NCBI GenBank assembly: GCA_030849805.1
Contig: JASANZ010002039.1
Span: 1 to 37,934, forward strand
Direction of reading: 5' to 3'
DNA: 37,934 nucleotides
Source of the DNA: Sergeia podlipaevii
Taxonomy: Eukaryota > Euglenozoa > Kinetoplastea > Trypanosomatida > Trypanosomatidae
Below, piece after piece: positions 21,234 through 29,739 of the stretch. Each line of letters opens with the position of its first letter. The stretch's first letter is position 1. The notes under the pieces were generated by a model. It had not been told where the DNA came from and did not search any database. It saw nothing but the letters and a program-made list of their open reading frames with translations. Both the position numbers and the translations under genes were made by a program.

Positions 21234-22838
21234 TCACTTCTTGCTGCCAGTAGTTGGCAAACCCGCAAACACCTTGAAGCCATCATACAGCAGCCACTGC
21301 AACGAGGTCATGACACTCACCATCAACAGTCGCGGGCCCAATCCTTTCCATAGACCGCGCCAGCCAATTTCCTTTACGAGTGCCAGCAGTGAAGAAGCCA
21401 CCGGTGCTGGTGAACTCCCTGCCAGATTGACATTCAAGAACACAGTAGATGGACTCTTAGGAATCAGGGGTGATGACATCACAGAGGCCGCGGAGCCAGT
21501 TACGGCGCGACGGGGATAAGGCGCCGCGCCGCTCGCTCCGTGCATCGTGCCGCTGGTGTTGAAGCTACTTTGCAGTCCGCTTATGCTAGTCGCACGGACC
21601 CCACCTATTTGGTGCACGTCATCGGCTGAAGTAGTGGTGATCATCACCGCCGCCTCGCTCTTTGCAGCGGCCTCACGGATCTCGCTGGTAGCGTCATCAT
21701 CATCAGCCAGCGCAGCAGCAGCGCCACGTCCGCCTTGATTGAGTTTAGATACCAATGTATCAGCCGGATGGGAAACAATGCAACATAGAACCCCAGCGGA
21801 GATGCCCGCGAGCAGAGTGATGCACAGCTGCGTAGCCTTTCCAGGAGGTTGCGATGAGGTGCTTATTGCCGCCTGCATTTTCTGTAGCACACCTACAACT
21901 TTCTCAAAACTGGCAAATTTCATCATGGTGTAGGGCACCTGACGACACCAAAGCGGTACGATGCCTTTATAGAACGAATGACAGCCCTCTGAAACCCACA
22001 TTCGCGGTAGCACAATGTGGAGGTAGGGTGGGTGGATATTGGTGGTCTGCATCTTCACCTTGATCGCCTCCCACGGAGCGAGACCAAAGTCTGCGATGAA
22101 CTCAGCAAGGAAGCTAGAAAATAGAAAGATGGCAAACTCATACCATCCACCATGACTGCCACTGCCAGCTGCGGCAGCTTCAGTACCACTGCGCCTGCTA
22201 CGTTTGACCCCCGCAGCAGCATCACCGAATGCCGCTGATGGTCTTACAAGAAGAACATACTTGAAGATTTCATACAAGGAGAACTTGAGCGCGCCTTGAA
22301 TACAGTACCCGACAAGCGTGGGGACCCATCCACGAAAAAGCAATGGCACCGCACGGAGCATGGACCCTCGAGACTCAATAATACAAATCTTGTAAAATGC
22401 TTCCTCAAAACTGGTGTACTCCCCAACCTGAATGCGGCATTTGATAAGATCCAAAGGGGTTACCAGGACATGTGCAAGCCCGGCGATAATGCCACCAATG
22501 AAGCAAAGCACAAAGTAATGGGAAGAGTGCATCACCACCTTCCCTGTCACACGATCGCGCGAGGACTTGGCGTCCTGCACCCATCGCACATATATGAACA
22601 CTGTAAACAGCGCAAGCCCGACTAAAGCAGCTAGTTGGAATTGATGCCAACAGCGACGCTCCTGGCGATCCCCGTCCTCATGCATTGGGACGGGAGCTGG
22701 GAGGGCTGGCGCCGAAGGCGCTAGAGTCTTGCTGGGGAGAGGAAGAGGGGAGGATCGACCCTGAAGACGGTGCACACCGCTGCTGCTGCTGCCATTCCAC
22801 GCGTTAGCTCCATCTATGATTACTTCCGATGATTTCAT
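21234..22838 (-). CDS. Mitochondrial phosphate carrier family protein (SLC25A3-like) with extra N-terminal segment and large loop insertion
   Basis: A 534-residue protein starting at the ATG at 22838 (MKSSEVIIDG) and ending at TGA, 21234. The three carrier repeats show TPLDLIK (127-133), APWEAIK (254-260) and SHPADTLVSK (356-365). Phosphate-carrier wording is strong: RGWVPTLVGYCIQGALKFSLYE (169-190), FLAEFIAD (243-250) and VPLWCRQVPYTMMKFASFE (294-312). It should exchange phosphate, probably with protons, across the inner mitochondrial membrane. Three things are odd. About 105 residues precede the first carrier helix and include an extra hydrophobic stretch (about 68-87). A low-complexity insert of about 110 residues (roughly 370-480) splits the third repeat between helices 5 and 6. 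Total length is well above the usual 300-360. T. brucei has two phosphate-carrier-like proteins (MCP8 and MCP11); which of them this matches needs a tree. Confidence 0.88.
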   Translation of the reverse strand: MKSSEVIIDGANAWNGSSSSGVHRLQGRSSPLPLPSKTLAPSAPALPAPVPMHEDGDRQERRCWHQFQLAALVGLALFTVFIYVRWVQDAKSSRDRVTGKVVMHSSHYFVLCFIGGIIAGLAHVLVTPLDLIKCRIQVGEYTSFEEAFYKICIIESRGSMLRAVPLLFRGWVPTLVGYCIQGALKFSLYEIFKYVLLVRPSAAFGDAAAGVKRSRRSGTEAAAAGSGSHGGWYEFAIFLFSSFLAEFIADFGLAPWEAIKVKMQTTNIHPPYLHIVLPRMWVSEGCHSFYKGIVPLWCRQVPYTMMKFASFEKVVGVLQKMQAAISTSSQPPGKATQLCITLLAGISAGVLCCIVSHPADTLVSKLNQGGRGAAAALADDDDATSEIREAAAKSEAAVMITTTSADDVHQIGGVRATSISGLQSSFNTSGTMHGASGAAPYPRRAVTGSAASVMSSPLIPKSPSTVFLNVNLAGSSPAPVASSLLALVKEIGWRGLWKGLGPRLLMVSVMTSLQWLLYDGFKVFAGLPTTGSKK

Positions 22839-22842
22839 GTGT

Positions 22843-22844
22843 CT
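22843..22844 (-). promoter_or_regulatory. Candidate spliced-leader acceptor AG for phosphate carrier
   Basis: This is the first AG on the minus strand after a long pyrimidine-rich tract (starting near 22940). No other AG lies between about 22907 and this site. It would leave a 5' UTR of only four bases before the ATG at 22838 and excludes any earlier start. Confidence 0.5.
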
Positions 22845-23126
22845 AATATAATGATGTGACAGTAACCACACGCACAGAGGAAGAAAAGTAAGCAGGAAAA
22901 GAAATGGGAAAAAAAAAAATCGTGATTTTTTTTTTTCTTTCCCTCTAACTAGATGCAAAAGTGCGTACTGTGGCGTGGGTTAAAGCAATATCGTTATATA
23001 CATATATATTCGCTTTAATACTTTTCAACTATATATAGCAAGTTCACGCCCTCTCACACTCAGGATATTGAACAAGATAATAAAAGGAGGTAGACGGAAG
23101 AGAGGGGGAGGGGGGGGGGCCCGTTG

Positions 23127-23221
23127 CACACTACCACTTCCCGTTACCTCTAATATCAACAAATTGAGAACAGNCACACTACCACTTCCCGTTACCTCTA
23201 ATATCAACAAATTGAGAACAG
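23127..23221. repeat. Exact 47-bp direct duplication around an N
   Basis: Bases 23127-23173 and 23175-23221 are identical and separated only by the N at 23174. Two contig ends that overlap by 47 bp but were joined without merging would give exactly this, so the duplication is probably not real. Confidence 0.9.
23174..23174. other. Assembly join (single N)
   Basis: A single N between two perfect 47-bp copies. It lies in a non-coding spacer, so no gene is affected. Confidence 0.9.
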
Positions 23222-24172
23222 TAGCTTTGATGATAAGGCACCAGGGGAAGCTTCAAAAAAAAAAAAGGAAAAAGAGAAGCAAAAAGTAAATGTAATAGCT
23301 TAAATCAAAAAACAAAAAGTCTAATACTAGAGGTACCGAAAGCAAAAAAAAAAAAAAATGGATGTGGCTCTGTCTTCTTTCAAAGCACAGAAAGTGCAAC
23401 GCCCTATGTAAAATGTATCCTAAACTGTCTAATAATAATAATAATAAGCAGAGAAGAATAGAAAATAAAGCAATAATAATGATAATAATAGTAATAATAT
23501 CCCCTCGTTCAAAAGTGTGTGTGTGTATGCACTTTTTTTTTCCTTCTCTCTCTCTCTCTCTTTTTTGTTCTTAGTATGTTTACACAATTTCAAGGCATAA
23601 ATGCTTCCCCTGACTTTTCCATCAAAAAAAAAAAATGGAAAAGCATTTCAAACAGATAAGCAATCAGATTATATATATATATATATATGTAAAACACATA
23701 TATTTTCCTAAAGTACACATGGAATAGCAGGTTGCACGCACTTCTAAGATTGAAGCAACGAAAGGAAAGAAAAAGAAAAAGAAAATGAATGGAGAGGGGG
23801 TGAGGGGAAAACATCTTGTAAAGAGACTAGCAAAACAACAAACAAGAACCCTCCACCAATATGTGTGCTTTCTCCACACACACACACGCACACACACGAT
23901 AAAAAATACCAACCGCGACAACGACGAGTGTTGGTCTTTTCCTGCGATACTTCCATCTTTTCCCCCAATAATCCTTCAGTGTGATACCCCATCTCATAAG
24001 CGTTGGTTGTTACTAGACACACACACACACACACACAGACACACACAGGAAGGCATGCTTTTTCAATATCTCCTTCTCAGAAACGTTAAGCGTACGCACA
24101 GGAAGTGAGAGTGAGAGAGAGAAAAAAAAAGGGGGAGAAAAGAAATATGTATAGATACAATCGACGCCTCGT

Positions 24173-24469
24173 TCATCGGCTCGTCAAGACTCTCATCACA
24201 CTTCCTATGCCAGCAATCGTATACACCTCGCTGTGCCACTGCAGGTACACGTTGCTCTCCGTCGGATCAGAGGCGAGGCAGCAGTATAACACCCTCATGA
24301 GTGTGTCAAGACGATCTACAGTCAGCGCACGCAACGTAGCGCGGATCACTGCGGGTGTGGTCCCAATGGCTTTGATAGCTTCCGCAACATCCTGTGCTAC
24401 GGGATACGTCAAGTCAGCGAAACTGACGTCCTCTAGATTGACGAGGGCAAGGGACAAGGAGTCTGCCAT
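24173..24469 (-). CDS. ARPC5: Actin-related protein 2/3 complex subunit 5 (p16-ARC)
   Basis: A 98-residue protein from the ATG at 24469 to TGA at 24173. The C-terminal segment LQWHSEVYTIAGIGSVMRVLTSR closely parallels the conserved end of ARPC5 ([23 protein letters not shown]). The preceding helices (VDRLDTLMRVLYCCLAS) correspond to the vertebrate VDLLMKYIYKGF segment. ARPC5 tethers Arp2 within the seven-subunit complex that nucleates branched actin filaments. In trypanosomatids this would serve endocytosis and membrane traffic. The protein is much shorter than the human one (about 150), lacking most of the N-terminal Arp2-binding tail. Its start is well supported: a pyrimidine tract and AG lie about 21 bases upstream. 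Confidence 0.82.
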   Translation of the reverse strand: MADSLSLALVNLEDVSFADLTYPVAQDVAEAIKAIGTTPAVIRATLRALTVDRLDTLMRVLYCCLASDPTESNVYLQWHSEVYTIAGIGSVMRVLTSR

Positions 24470-25577
24470 ATGAAAGTTTTTTTTCTTTTCTGGTATGGTT
24501 TAATAAACGTAAAAAAGAAAAAATGAAGGAAAATGGACAAACATATGCAGTGTGATGATGTAGAGCACACAGACGCACACACACACACGCGCCTCTTACA
24601 ATACGCGCCTAAGGTGTAGCAAGCTGTGTGCTTGAAAAAGCAGAAACGCTTGCAGAAGAGAAGGAATGAGAGAGAAAGCGGAAAAGGACTGGGAAAAAAA
24701 GACAGGCGCATCAAAATGAATTTAGAATGCTTAAAACTGGTGATAATAGAATCAGAACTACGCACATCATTAAAAAAAAAATCAGTGCAAACTACTCAAT
24801 TTTTTTTTTTTCCTGAGGCCAGCCTTTCTCTCTCTCACACACACACTTAGGCACACTCTCCTTTGCGGTTTTCCATTTTTTTTTCTCCTGCAATATACTA
24901 GTTGCTGTCTACAGTCGTGACATCAATATGCAACTTTGATTGTGGCATGTGTTTCCTGTCTTTCTTCTCTTATTAATCCCTTCGATAATATGTCTTCACT
25001 AGACTGCTCTTTTAAATGATAGGATTGCTGTGTGGCGCCAAGCAATGTACACTTGCGCACGTACAACACACACACACACACATACACACCAAAAAAAAAA
25101 ACAAGAGTCATTACGCCAGTGCATGTCTTTATAGAGCATTTTAAAGCGCGACAGAGATGAAAGGGTATTCAATCCTCCTAAACAGAAAAAAAGAAAAAGT
25201 GGGGATGTGGGATATATATATTTTATTTCCCAAAACGTTCACTTGTGACTCAACACACATTGTGTGATGATGATGATCGATACCAGAAGGGAAAAAGGAC
25301 TAAAGAAAAAAAAAGATTAAAAAAAAAAGAGGGAGAGAATCTCGATGAATGAAGTTATTGTGTGCGTGATTTTTTTTTTTTTTTTGCCACAAAGCAATAA
25401 CGCCTGAGTCATATTTGGAAGCATCAATAACGATAAATCTATCTTCTCTCTCAACGCCTCCATTCTTTTTCTGTTTTCAATGTTTTCTCTTTCTTTCTTT
25501 CGCTCTTTCTCTCTCTCTTCCTGCGTTCCCCTAATCTTTTTCCCCTCTCCCTCCTGCTAATTTCTTTTCCTTTCATT
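24470..25577. other. Spacer between ARPC5 and hydroxyacyl-CoA dehydratase
   Basis: A 1.1-kb spacer with CA runs (about 24575-24589 and 25068-25082), A/T homopolymers, GATGAT repeats near 25266, and a CT/TTTC-rich block just beyond the dehydratase stop (about 25480-25575). No gene was seen. Confidence 0.6.
24490..24491 (-). promoter_or_regulatory. Candidate spliced-leader acceptor AG for ARPC5
   Basis: Minus-strand pyrimidine tract (about 24540 down to 24510) followed by CCATACCAG, about 21 bases before the ATG at 24469. Confidence 0.5.
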
Positions 25578-26282
25578 TTACTTGTCCTTCTTACCACCAG
25601 CGGCAGCAGCAGCAGCGGAAGCAACCGTCTTGAGCTTGCCAAGGTTCTTCTTGCGCTGAGACAGCATGTAGGTGTACATGACGTAGCTGCCGTAGGGGTA
25701 CACGCCGAGAAGAACAAACCATACACAGTTATACCAGGAGAAGGTAAAGTTAATCGCATTGGGCATCTCAACGGTGAGCGGCTTGTGCTTCTTAATATAA
25801 GGAAGTGCGTTGTACAGGCACCCAATCTCGCCGGTGATGCCGACGGGGTAGAGAACCATAAAGGCAGAGTAGCGCAACCAGGTCAACGGCTTGATTTGCA
25901 TTCCAAAAAGACTGACGGCGTAGAAGCTGTAGCGGATGATCTCACTAAGCGCCCAGGCAATCACCATCTGGGAAAAAATAGGGCTCGTGCGCGCCGGGGA
26001 CTCGCCAACCTCGATGGCACCGTAGAGAACAATCAGACGCGACAACACCTGCAGGAAAGTAGTGGCCACAGGGCTGCGGACAAGGCCAAGCATCGCGTGC
26101 ACCACCTCGGCGATGGCGCCGGTCTGGAAGATCACAAGGAGCTGGGAAATAAGCAGGTACACGGCGTCAGGGGAGCCACCGGCGGCGTAGTGCTGGCAGA
26201 TCTTCACGAGGATCGTGGACCAACCGGCGCACATAGCCCCATTGTAGGCCAGCAGATACAGCTTCTTGAAGTTAAGTCCCAT
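25578..26282 (-). CDS. Very-long-chain 3-hydroxyacyl-CoA dehydratase (HACD/PHS1 family)
   Basis: A 234-residue multi-pass membrane protein starting at the ATG at 26282 (MGLNFKKLYLL). The in-frame extension upstream is A/T-rich sequence full of Phe and Ile-Tyr repeats and is not credible. It dehydrates 3-hydroxyacyl-CoA in the ER fatty acid elongation cycle. The family signature is clear: YLxxYN near the N-terminus, SEIIRYSFYA (113-122), and WLRYSAFMVLYPVGITGE (135-152). Tyr145 and Glu152 have the seven-residue spacing of the catalytic Tyr/Glu pair of yeast Phs1. About six hydrophobic segments are visible. The protein ends in GGKKDK, a KKXX-type ER retrieval signal, after an Ala run. Trypanosomatids rely on ELO-type elongases, with which this enzyme would work. 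Confidence 0.93.
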   Translation of the reverse strand: MGLNFKKLYLLAYNGAMCAGWSTILVKICQHYAAGGSPDAVYLLISQLLVIFQTGAIAEVVHAMLGLVRSPVATTFLQVLSRLIVLYGAIEVGESPARTSPIFSQMVIAWALSEIIRYSFYAVSLFGMQIKPLTWLRYSAFMVLYPVGITGEIGCLYNALPYIKKHKPLTVEMPNAINFTFSWYNCVWFVLLGVYPYGSYVMYTYMLSQRKKNLGKLKTVASAAAAAAGGKKDK

Positions 26283-26669
26283 TCGTAGTAGCCTCTTTGC
26301 GTGTGCCTCTGCGAGTGCGTGTGGGGGTGAGGTGTTGTGAGTGAAGTATATATATATGTATATATACTCTCGATATTCTATAATGAACCTAAGAGCAGGC
26401 ACAAATGCAAATATACAAAGAAAGGAGAGATTAAACGCATAACAAAAACACACATAGAAACAACATGGGCGCATCTGCAGTCTTTTTTTAAAAAAAAGAA
26501 ACAGAAATATCGCCCTTCTCTTTGCAGGCAACACAGCAAGCAAACGAAGCACAACAAAACATTTTTTTTTTCATTTCTCATCACCCGTGCGCTTGTCTTT
26601 CTTCTAAAACAGCAACAACAACAACAACAATAACAGCAACACACATTTACTGTTTTATTTTTTCTTGCT
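26283..26669. other. Spacer between dehydratase and Tudor-domain gene
   Basis: A 390-base spacer with TA-rich sequence (about 26347-26367), A and T runs, and CAA repeats near 26609-26640. No gene was seen. Confidence 0.6.
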
Positions 26670-27722
26670 TCAACGACGCCTCTTCTTAGCAGCGGGAGCA
26701 CCACCTCCGCCACCCATCATATCCCCCATAAGCGCCTGCCAGTCGTTGGCGTCCTGCTCCACCTTGGTCGCCTTCGCATTCTTCTCCGCCTCCGCCCTCT
26801 CACGTTTCATACGCACTGCTTCAACCCGACGCTGCTGCCGCTGTTCTTCGGTGAGTTGCGGTCTCTTACGTAGCTCTTCAAAGAAGCGAGCACCAGGTGG
26901 CCGTACATGAGAAAGTGGGACTTCAAGAACAACGCTAGCGCCGAGAGAGCTGCTGGCCGCTACCACGCCGCCCTTGCCATGCTCGTGCTGGTCAGCACCA
27001 GCAGTAGCAGCCCCATCTCCAGTTTTAAAGCGCAGGAGGATTCCACCCTCGAGGGTCCAGCGCTCGACCGTGGCTTCTGCAAAGATACCCCTGCGAGGAT
27101 CCACCCCATGACAGCTCACCCCACTGCTGAGTGCATCCGTCAGCTGTGAGGAGGTCCCGCGCCAGGTGCGCAGGTCCTCCGCATAGACAACCTCCTCCAC
27201 GTTGTACCCAAGGATCCACGCACAGTACTGCAGGCGATCCTGTGGCTTTGCAGGAGTCACTACCCCAGTGATGACGCATGCATACCAATCTCTTTTATCA
27301 AAATGGACTTCATACGGTGCGCACGGAAGCGGACCAGAGTTGCCGCTGTCATTAATTTTATCATTGCTAGTTGCACTGCCCTCGACACCCTCTGCTTGTC
27401 CTCCACCGTTTGGTTTCTCCTCTGGTGAAGCAACGCTCGCACTCGGGGTGGGGTATATAATGACGGGCATGCCGCTATTGCCGCTATTGGGCAACAACAC
27501 CTTTATCAAGCCAGGTGTGACCGTGATGTTCTCTTGAGCGTTGAGGGCTTGTGCGAGGGTCGCAAGCTGCCCACGAGCGTCGACGATGAGCTCTTCGATG
27601 GAAGCGTCATCGGGGTTGTCTTCTAGCATGGCAAGCATTTCCTGAAGGCCCTCAAGGACTTCATTGTAATCCTGCAGCTGCTGCTGCCGTGCGGCTGCTT
27701 CCTCTGGGGTGAGGCAGTCCAT
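26670..27722 (-). CDS. Tudor-domain protein, SPF30/ZGPAT-like
   Basis: A 350-residue protein from the ATG at 27722 to TGA at 26670. The N-terminal coiled coil (RQQQLQDYNEVLEGLQEML, then ELIVDARGQLATLAQAL) resembles the start of the splicing factors SMNDC1/SPF30 and ZGPAT. A Tudor-like domain follows at about 134-187 (WYACVITGV, LGYNVEEVVYAEDLRTW). A second possible one (GIFAEATVERWTLEGGILLRFK, LEVPLSHVRP) lies after it. The C-terminal third is a basic helix (Glu/Arg/Lys-rich) ending in AKKRRR, a likely nuclear signal. Tudor domains of this group bind dimethyl-arginine on Sm proteins. A role in spliceosome assembly, including trans-splicing, is plausible but inferred. An out-of-frame ATG sits four bases upstream of the start. 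Confidence 0.72.
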   Translation of the reverse strand: MDCLTPEEAAARQQQLQDYNEVLEGLQEMLAMLEDNPDDASIEELIVDARGQLATLAQALNAQENITVTPGLIKVLLPNSGNSGMPVIIYPTPSASVASPEEKPNGGGQAEGVEGSATSNDKINDSGNSGPLPCAPYEVHFDKRDWYACVITGVVTPAKPQDRLQYCAWILGYNVEEVVYAEDLRTWRGTSSQLTDALSSGVSCHGVDPRRGIFAEATVERWTLEGGILLRFKTGDGAATAGADQHEHGKGGVVAASSSLGASVVLEVPLSHVRPPGARFFEELRKRPQLTEEQRQQRRVEAVRMKRERAEAEKNAKATKVEQDANDWQALMGDMMGGGGGAPAAKKRRR

Positions 27723-27726
27723 TCAT
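27661..27726 (-). other. Overlapping upstream ATG (21-codon frame)
   Basis: The sequence ATGAATGG places an out-of-frame ATG (27726) four bases before the Tudor gene start (27722). Its frame covers 21 codons, overlaps the main frame, and stops at 27661. If both are in the mRNA, scanning ribosomes meet the short frame first. Confidence 0.5.
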
Positions 27727-28482
27727 GAGATGAAAGCGATGCAGTAAGACGTTCTCTTCACTTCCCTTTTTTTTTTCTTCTCTTTTTGTGTATCGCAATA
27801 GCAATAATAATAATAAAACAATATATGTGTGCTTTCTTTGTTGTGAATCTATCTGGACAATTGTTGTTATACATATTTTTTTTTTTAAAAAAAGAAAAGC
27901 AGCAGAAAAACGGAAAAAAAACAATGAAAGGAAAAACAAAAAAGATCTATCCAATCCAACAAGTCCAGTGCACGACCACACATTACAAGACACGATGCAC
28001 ATGACATGATACACCACAATAGTGACAACAGCAGAAAAATAAAATGCATATGTAATTTTTTAAAAATAGAACTTTCCTTCAAAGAGTGACAAAAAACCAC
28101 CGCTTTGTGCTTCTCTCCTCCTCACCCACTGCTGTCCATTCGTAGACGTTTCTTTTTTTTTTTTTGCCATTTGCTGTTATTGAGAGATTTCGTGGATGAG
28201 AGAAGAAAGAAGGATGAAGCGTAGGCAACACAACTATTTTACATAAGACAGACAATAATATGTATATCAAAAATGACCTTCTCTCTCCTTCTATATATGA
28301 TAACGTTTTCCAATTGTTGTGGCATCAACACTGCTGCAAGCACACAAACACACGCACACAAACGTACATGCACATGAACTATACAGATGTCGCTTTGAGA
28401 AGGTATCAAGAAGCAAGAGTGGGTTTCCCTCTCTCCTCCTCTTCCGCTTAGTAAGCAAGCAATGTTCATACTATACAATCCC
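27723..28482. other. Spacer between Tudor-domain gene and ankyrin gene
   Basis: A 760-base AT-rich spacer. Purine-rich plus-strand DNA at about 27886-27945 forms a coding-strand pyrimidine tract that may serve the Tudor gene. The part near 28482 is probably 3' UTR of the ankyrin gene. No gene was seen. Confidence 0.6.
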
Positions 28483-29628
28483 CTAGTAGTTTCCTTCATC
28501 GTCTTCGTCGTACTCGCCCTCTTCATCCTCTTCCGCTGCCGCTGCACGTAGCTCTTCCTCCTCTTCAAGGGCACGACGCTGCTCCCGCTCAAGCCTGCGC
28601 TTCTCACGACGCGCCTTGAGCTGCTCAAGTCGACTACAAATCTGCTGCTTCTCCGTTTCGAGCGCGTGAGTACCGGCGTCGCGTGCAGCGACAGCTTGCG
28701 AGAGCGCCTCCAGCGTCGCCACAGACTGATTTGCAGTAGCAATCGCCTCGGCAGTCAACCCCGAGGGAAACTTGGCTGCGAGCTCTGCAGCTACCTCGCT
28801 ACTTATGGATGTCGTAGAGTCGCTGGACGTCAAGAAGGACGAGGCGGCGCCGCCACCGTTACGCCTGCGGCTGTTGTATTCCTCAATGGCATCTCCGACC
28901 CCAAGTTTCGTGTCGGCGCCGTTAAGAATAAGAAAAGCCACGGCATTGTGCGCACGCCCCTGCACAGCCCAGTGCAGCGGGTATGCCGGGATAGGACTCC
29001 GCTTGCTCGGCTTCCACATGACCCGAAGCGCCACCTCGGACTCTTCATCCCCCAGTTCTCTAGTTGTAGCTGCGGCCGCAGCGGCAGCCCTCTCCGCTTC
29101 ATTCTGCTTTGTTGGGGCGGCAAAGAGAGAAGCTGCGGTGGTGACCGCCCCACCTTTTGTGATTGTGCCTGTGCTTGTGGTATGATGCTGAGCGACTTCT
29201 GCGCCGGTGAAGAGCACACCGTACTCCGTGACGGTGACTGGGGTCGTGCCTGCCTTCAACAGCCCTGGCTTGTTGATTGCCGCCGCGATGGCACGGTGAC
29301 GAAGCTTGCGACGTACGAGCAGGCGGAAGTGCTCTGCATCCTTCGCTCGTGCCTCTTCCTCTGCCTCTAGCAGCTCCGGGTCATCGTCGTCGTCGTCCTC
29401 ACCATGTTCGTCATCAGCCTCTTCGTCATCGCCTTCACCAAGGGAGAACATCTTCCTGAACTGCACAAGCTCCTCATCAGCGTCAATGGCAGCTTCCTGG
29501 TCTTCCTCCAGCTCTTCCCCCTCGTCGTCCTCGTAGCCGCCCGGGGCGCCATTAGTGACAAGCAAGTGAAGACGCTCAATGTCATCGTAAAAGGCCGCGG
29601 AGCAGATGTCTCTCGGGCGATACGGCAT
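28483..29628 (-). CDS. Acidic ankyrin-repeat protein of unknown function
   Basis: A 381-residue protein from the ATG at 29628 (MPYRPRDICS) to TAG at 28483. The longer frame upstream is Phe/Leu-rich spacer sequence and was not used. Two ankyrin-type units are visible but far apart. The first is DICSAAFYDDIERLHLLVTNGA (7-28). The second is YPLHWAVQGRAHNAVAFLILNGAD (216-239), which has the canonical PLHWA and LxxNGAD motifs. Between them lies about 185 residues, including a strongly acidic Asp/Glu block (about 33-97) and Ala-rich stretches. The C-terminal third is a charged coiled coil (RLEQLKARREKRRLEREQRR) ending in an acidic tail (EYDEDDEGNY). No membrane segment is seen. Ankyrin proteins act as binding scaffolds, but the partner is unknown. 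Confidence 0.78.
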   Translation of the reverse strand: MPYRPRDICSAAFYDDIERLHLLVTNGAPGGYEDDEGEELEEDQEAAIDADEELVQFRKMFSLGEGDDEEADDEHGEDDDDDDPELLEAEEEARAKDAEHFRLLVRRKLRHRAIAAAINKPGLLKAGTTPVTVTEYGVLFTGAEVAQHHTTSTGTITKGGAVTTAASLFAAPTKQNEAERAAAAAAATTRELGDEESEVALRVMWKPSKRSPIPAYPLHWAVQGRAHNAVAFLILNGADTKLGVGDAIEEYNSRRRNGGGAASSFLTSSDSTTSISSEVAAELAAKFPSGLTAEAIATANQSVATLEALSQAVAARDAGTHALETEKQQICSRLEQLKARREKRRLEREQRRALEEEEELRAAAAEEDEEGEYDEDDEGNY

Positions 29629-29737
29629 GATGAACTTTGAAACGCAGGTATTTGTATATAATAAAAATACTTGCGTCAAACTTCCCCACCTCTTGTGTTT
29701 TTTCTTTGCTTTTGTTTTCTCTCTCTTCTTCTGAGCA

Positions 29738-29739
29738 CT
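29738..29739 (-). promoter_or_regulatory. Candidate spliced-leader acceptor AG for ankyrin gene
   Basis: A long minus-strand pyrimidine tract (about 29828 down to 29742, with a CA/TG interruption) ends in CTGTGTCAG here, about 110 bases before the ATG at 29628. Confidence 0.5.

Larger units (their letters stand above)
22839..24172. other. Spacer between phosphate carrier and ARPC5, with assembly gap
   Basis: A 1.3-kb AT-rich spacer. It contains an N at 23174 flanked by an exact 47-bp duplication, TA runs (about 23672-23689), AAT repeats, CA runs (about 23875-23898 and 24016-24048), and GA-rich sequence near the ARPC5 stop. No credible gene was seen. Confidence 0.65.

Noticed and set aside
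22839..22958. 40-residue N-terminal extension of the phosphate carrier
   Set aside because: It is composed of Phe/Leu from the pyrimidine tract. The likely splice acceptor at 22843 excludes it.
25266..25280. TGATGATGATGA as a box C of a snoRNA
   Set aside because: It is part of a GATGAT repeat. No box D with complementary flanks was found at snoRNA distance.
28666..29370. Plus-strand open frame of 234 codons
   Set aside because: It lies opposite the ankyrin gene, with odd composition rich in Arg, Cys and Ser and no domain. The minus-strand frame has ankyrin motifs.
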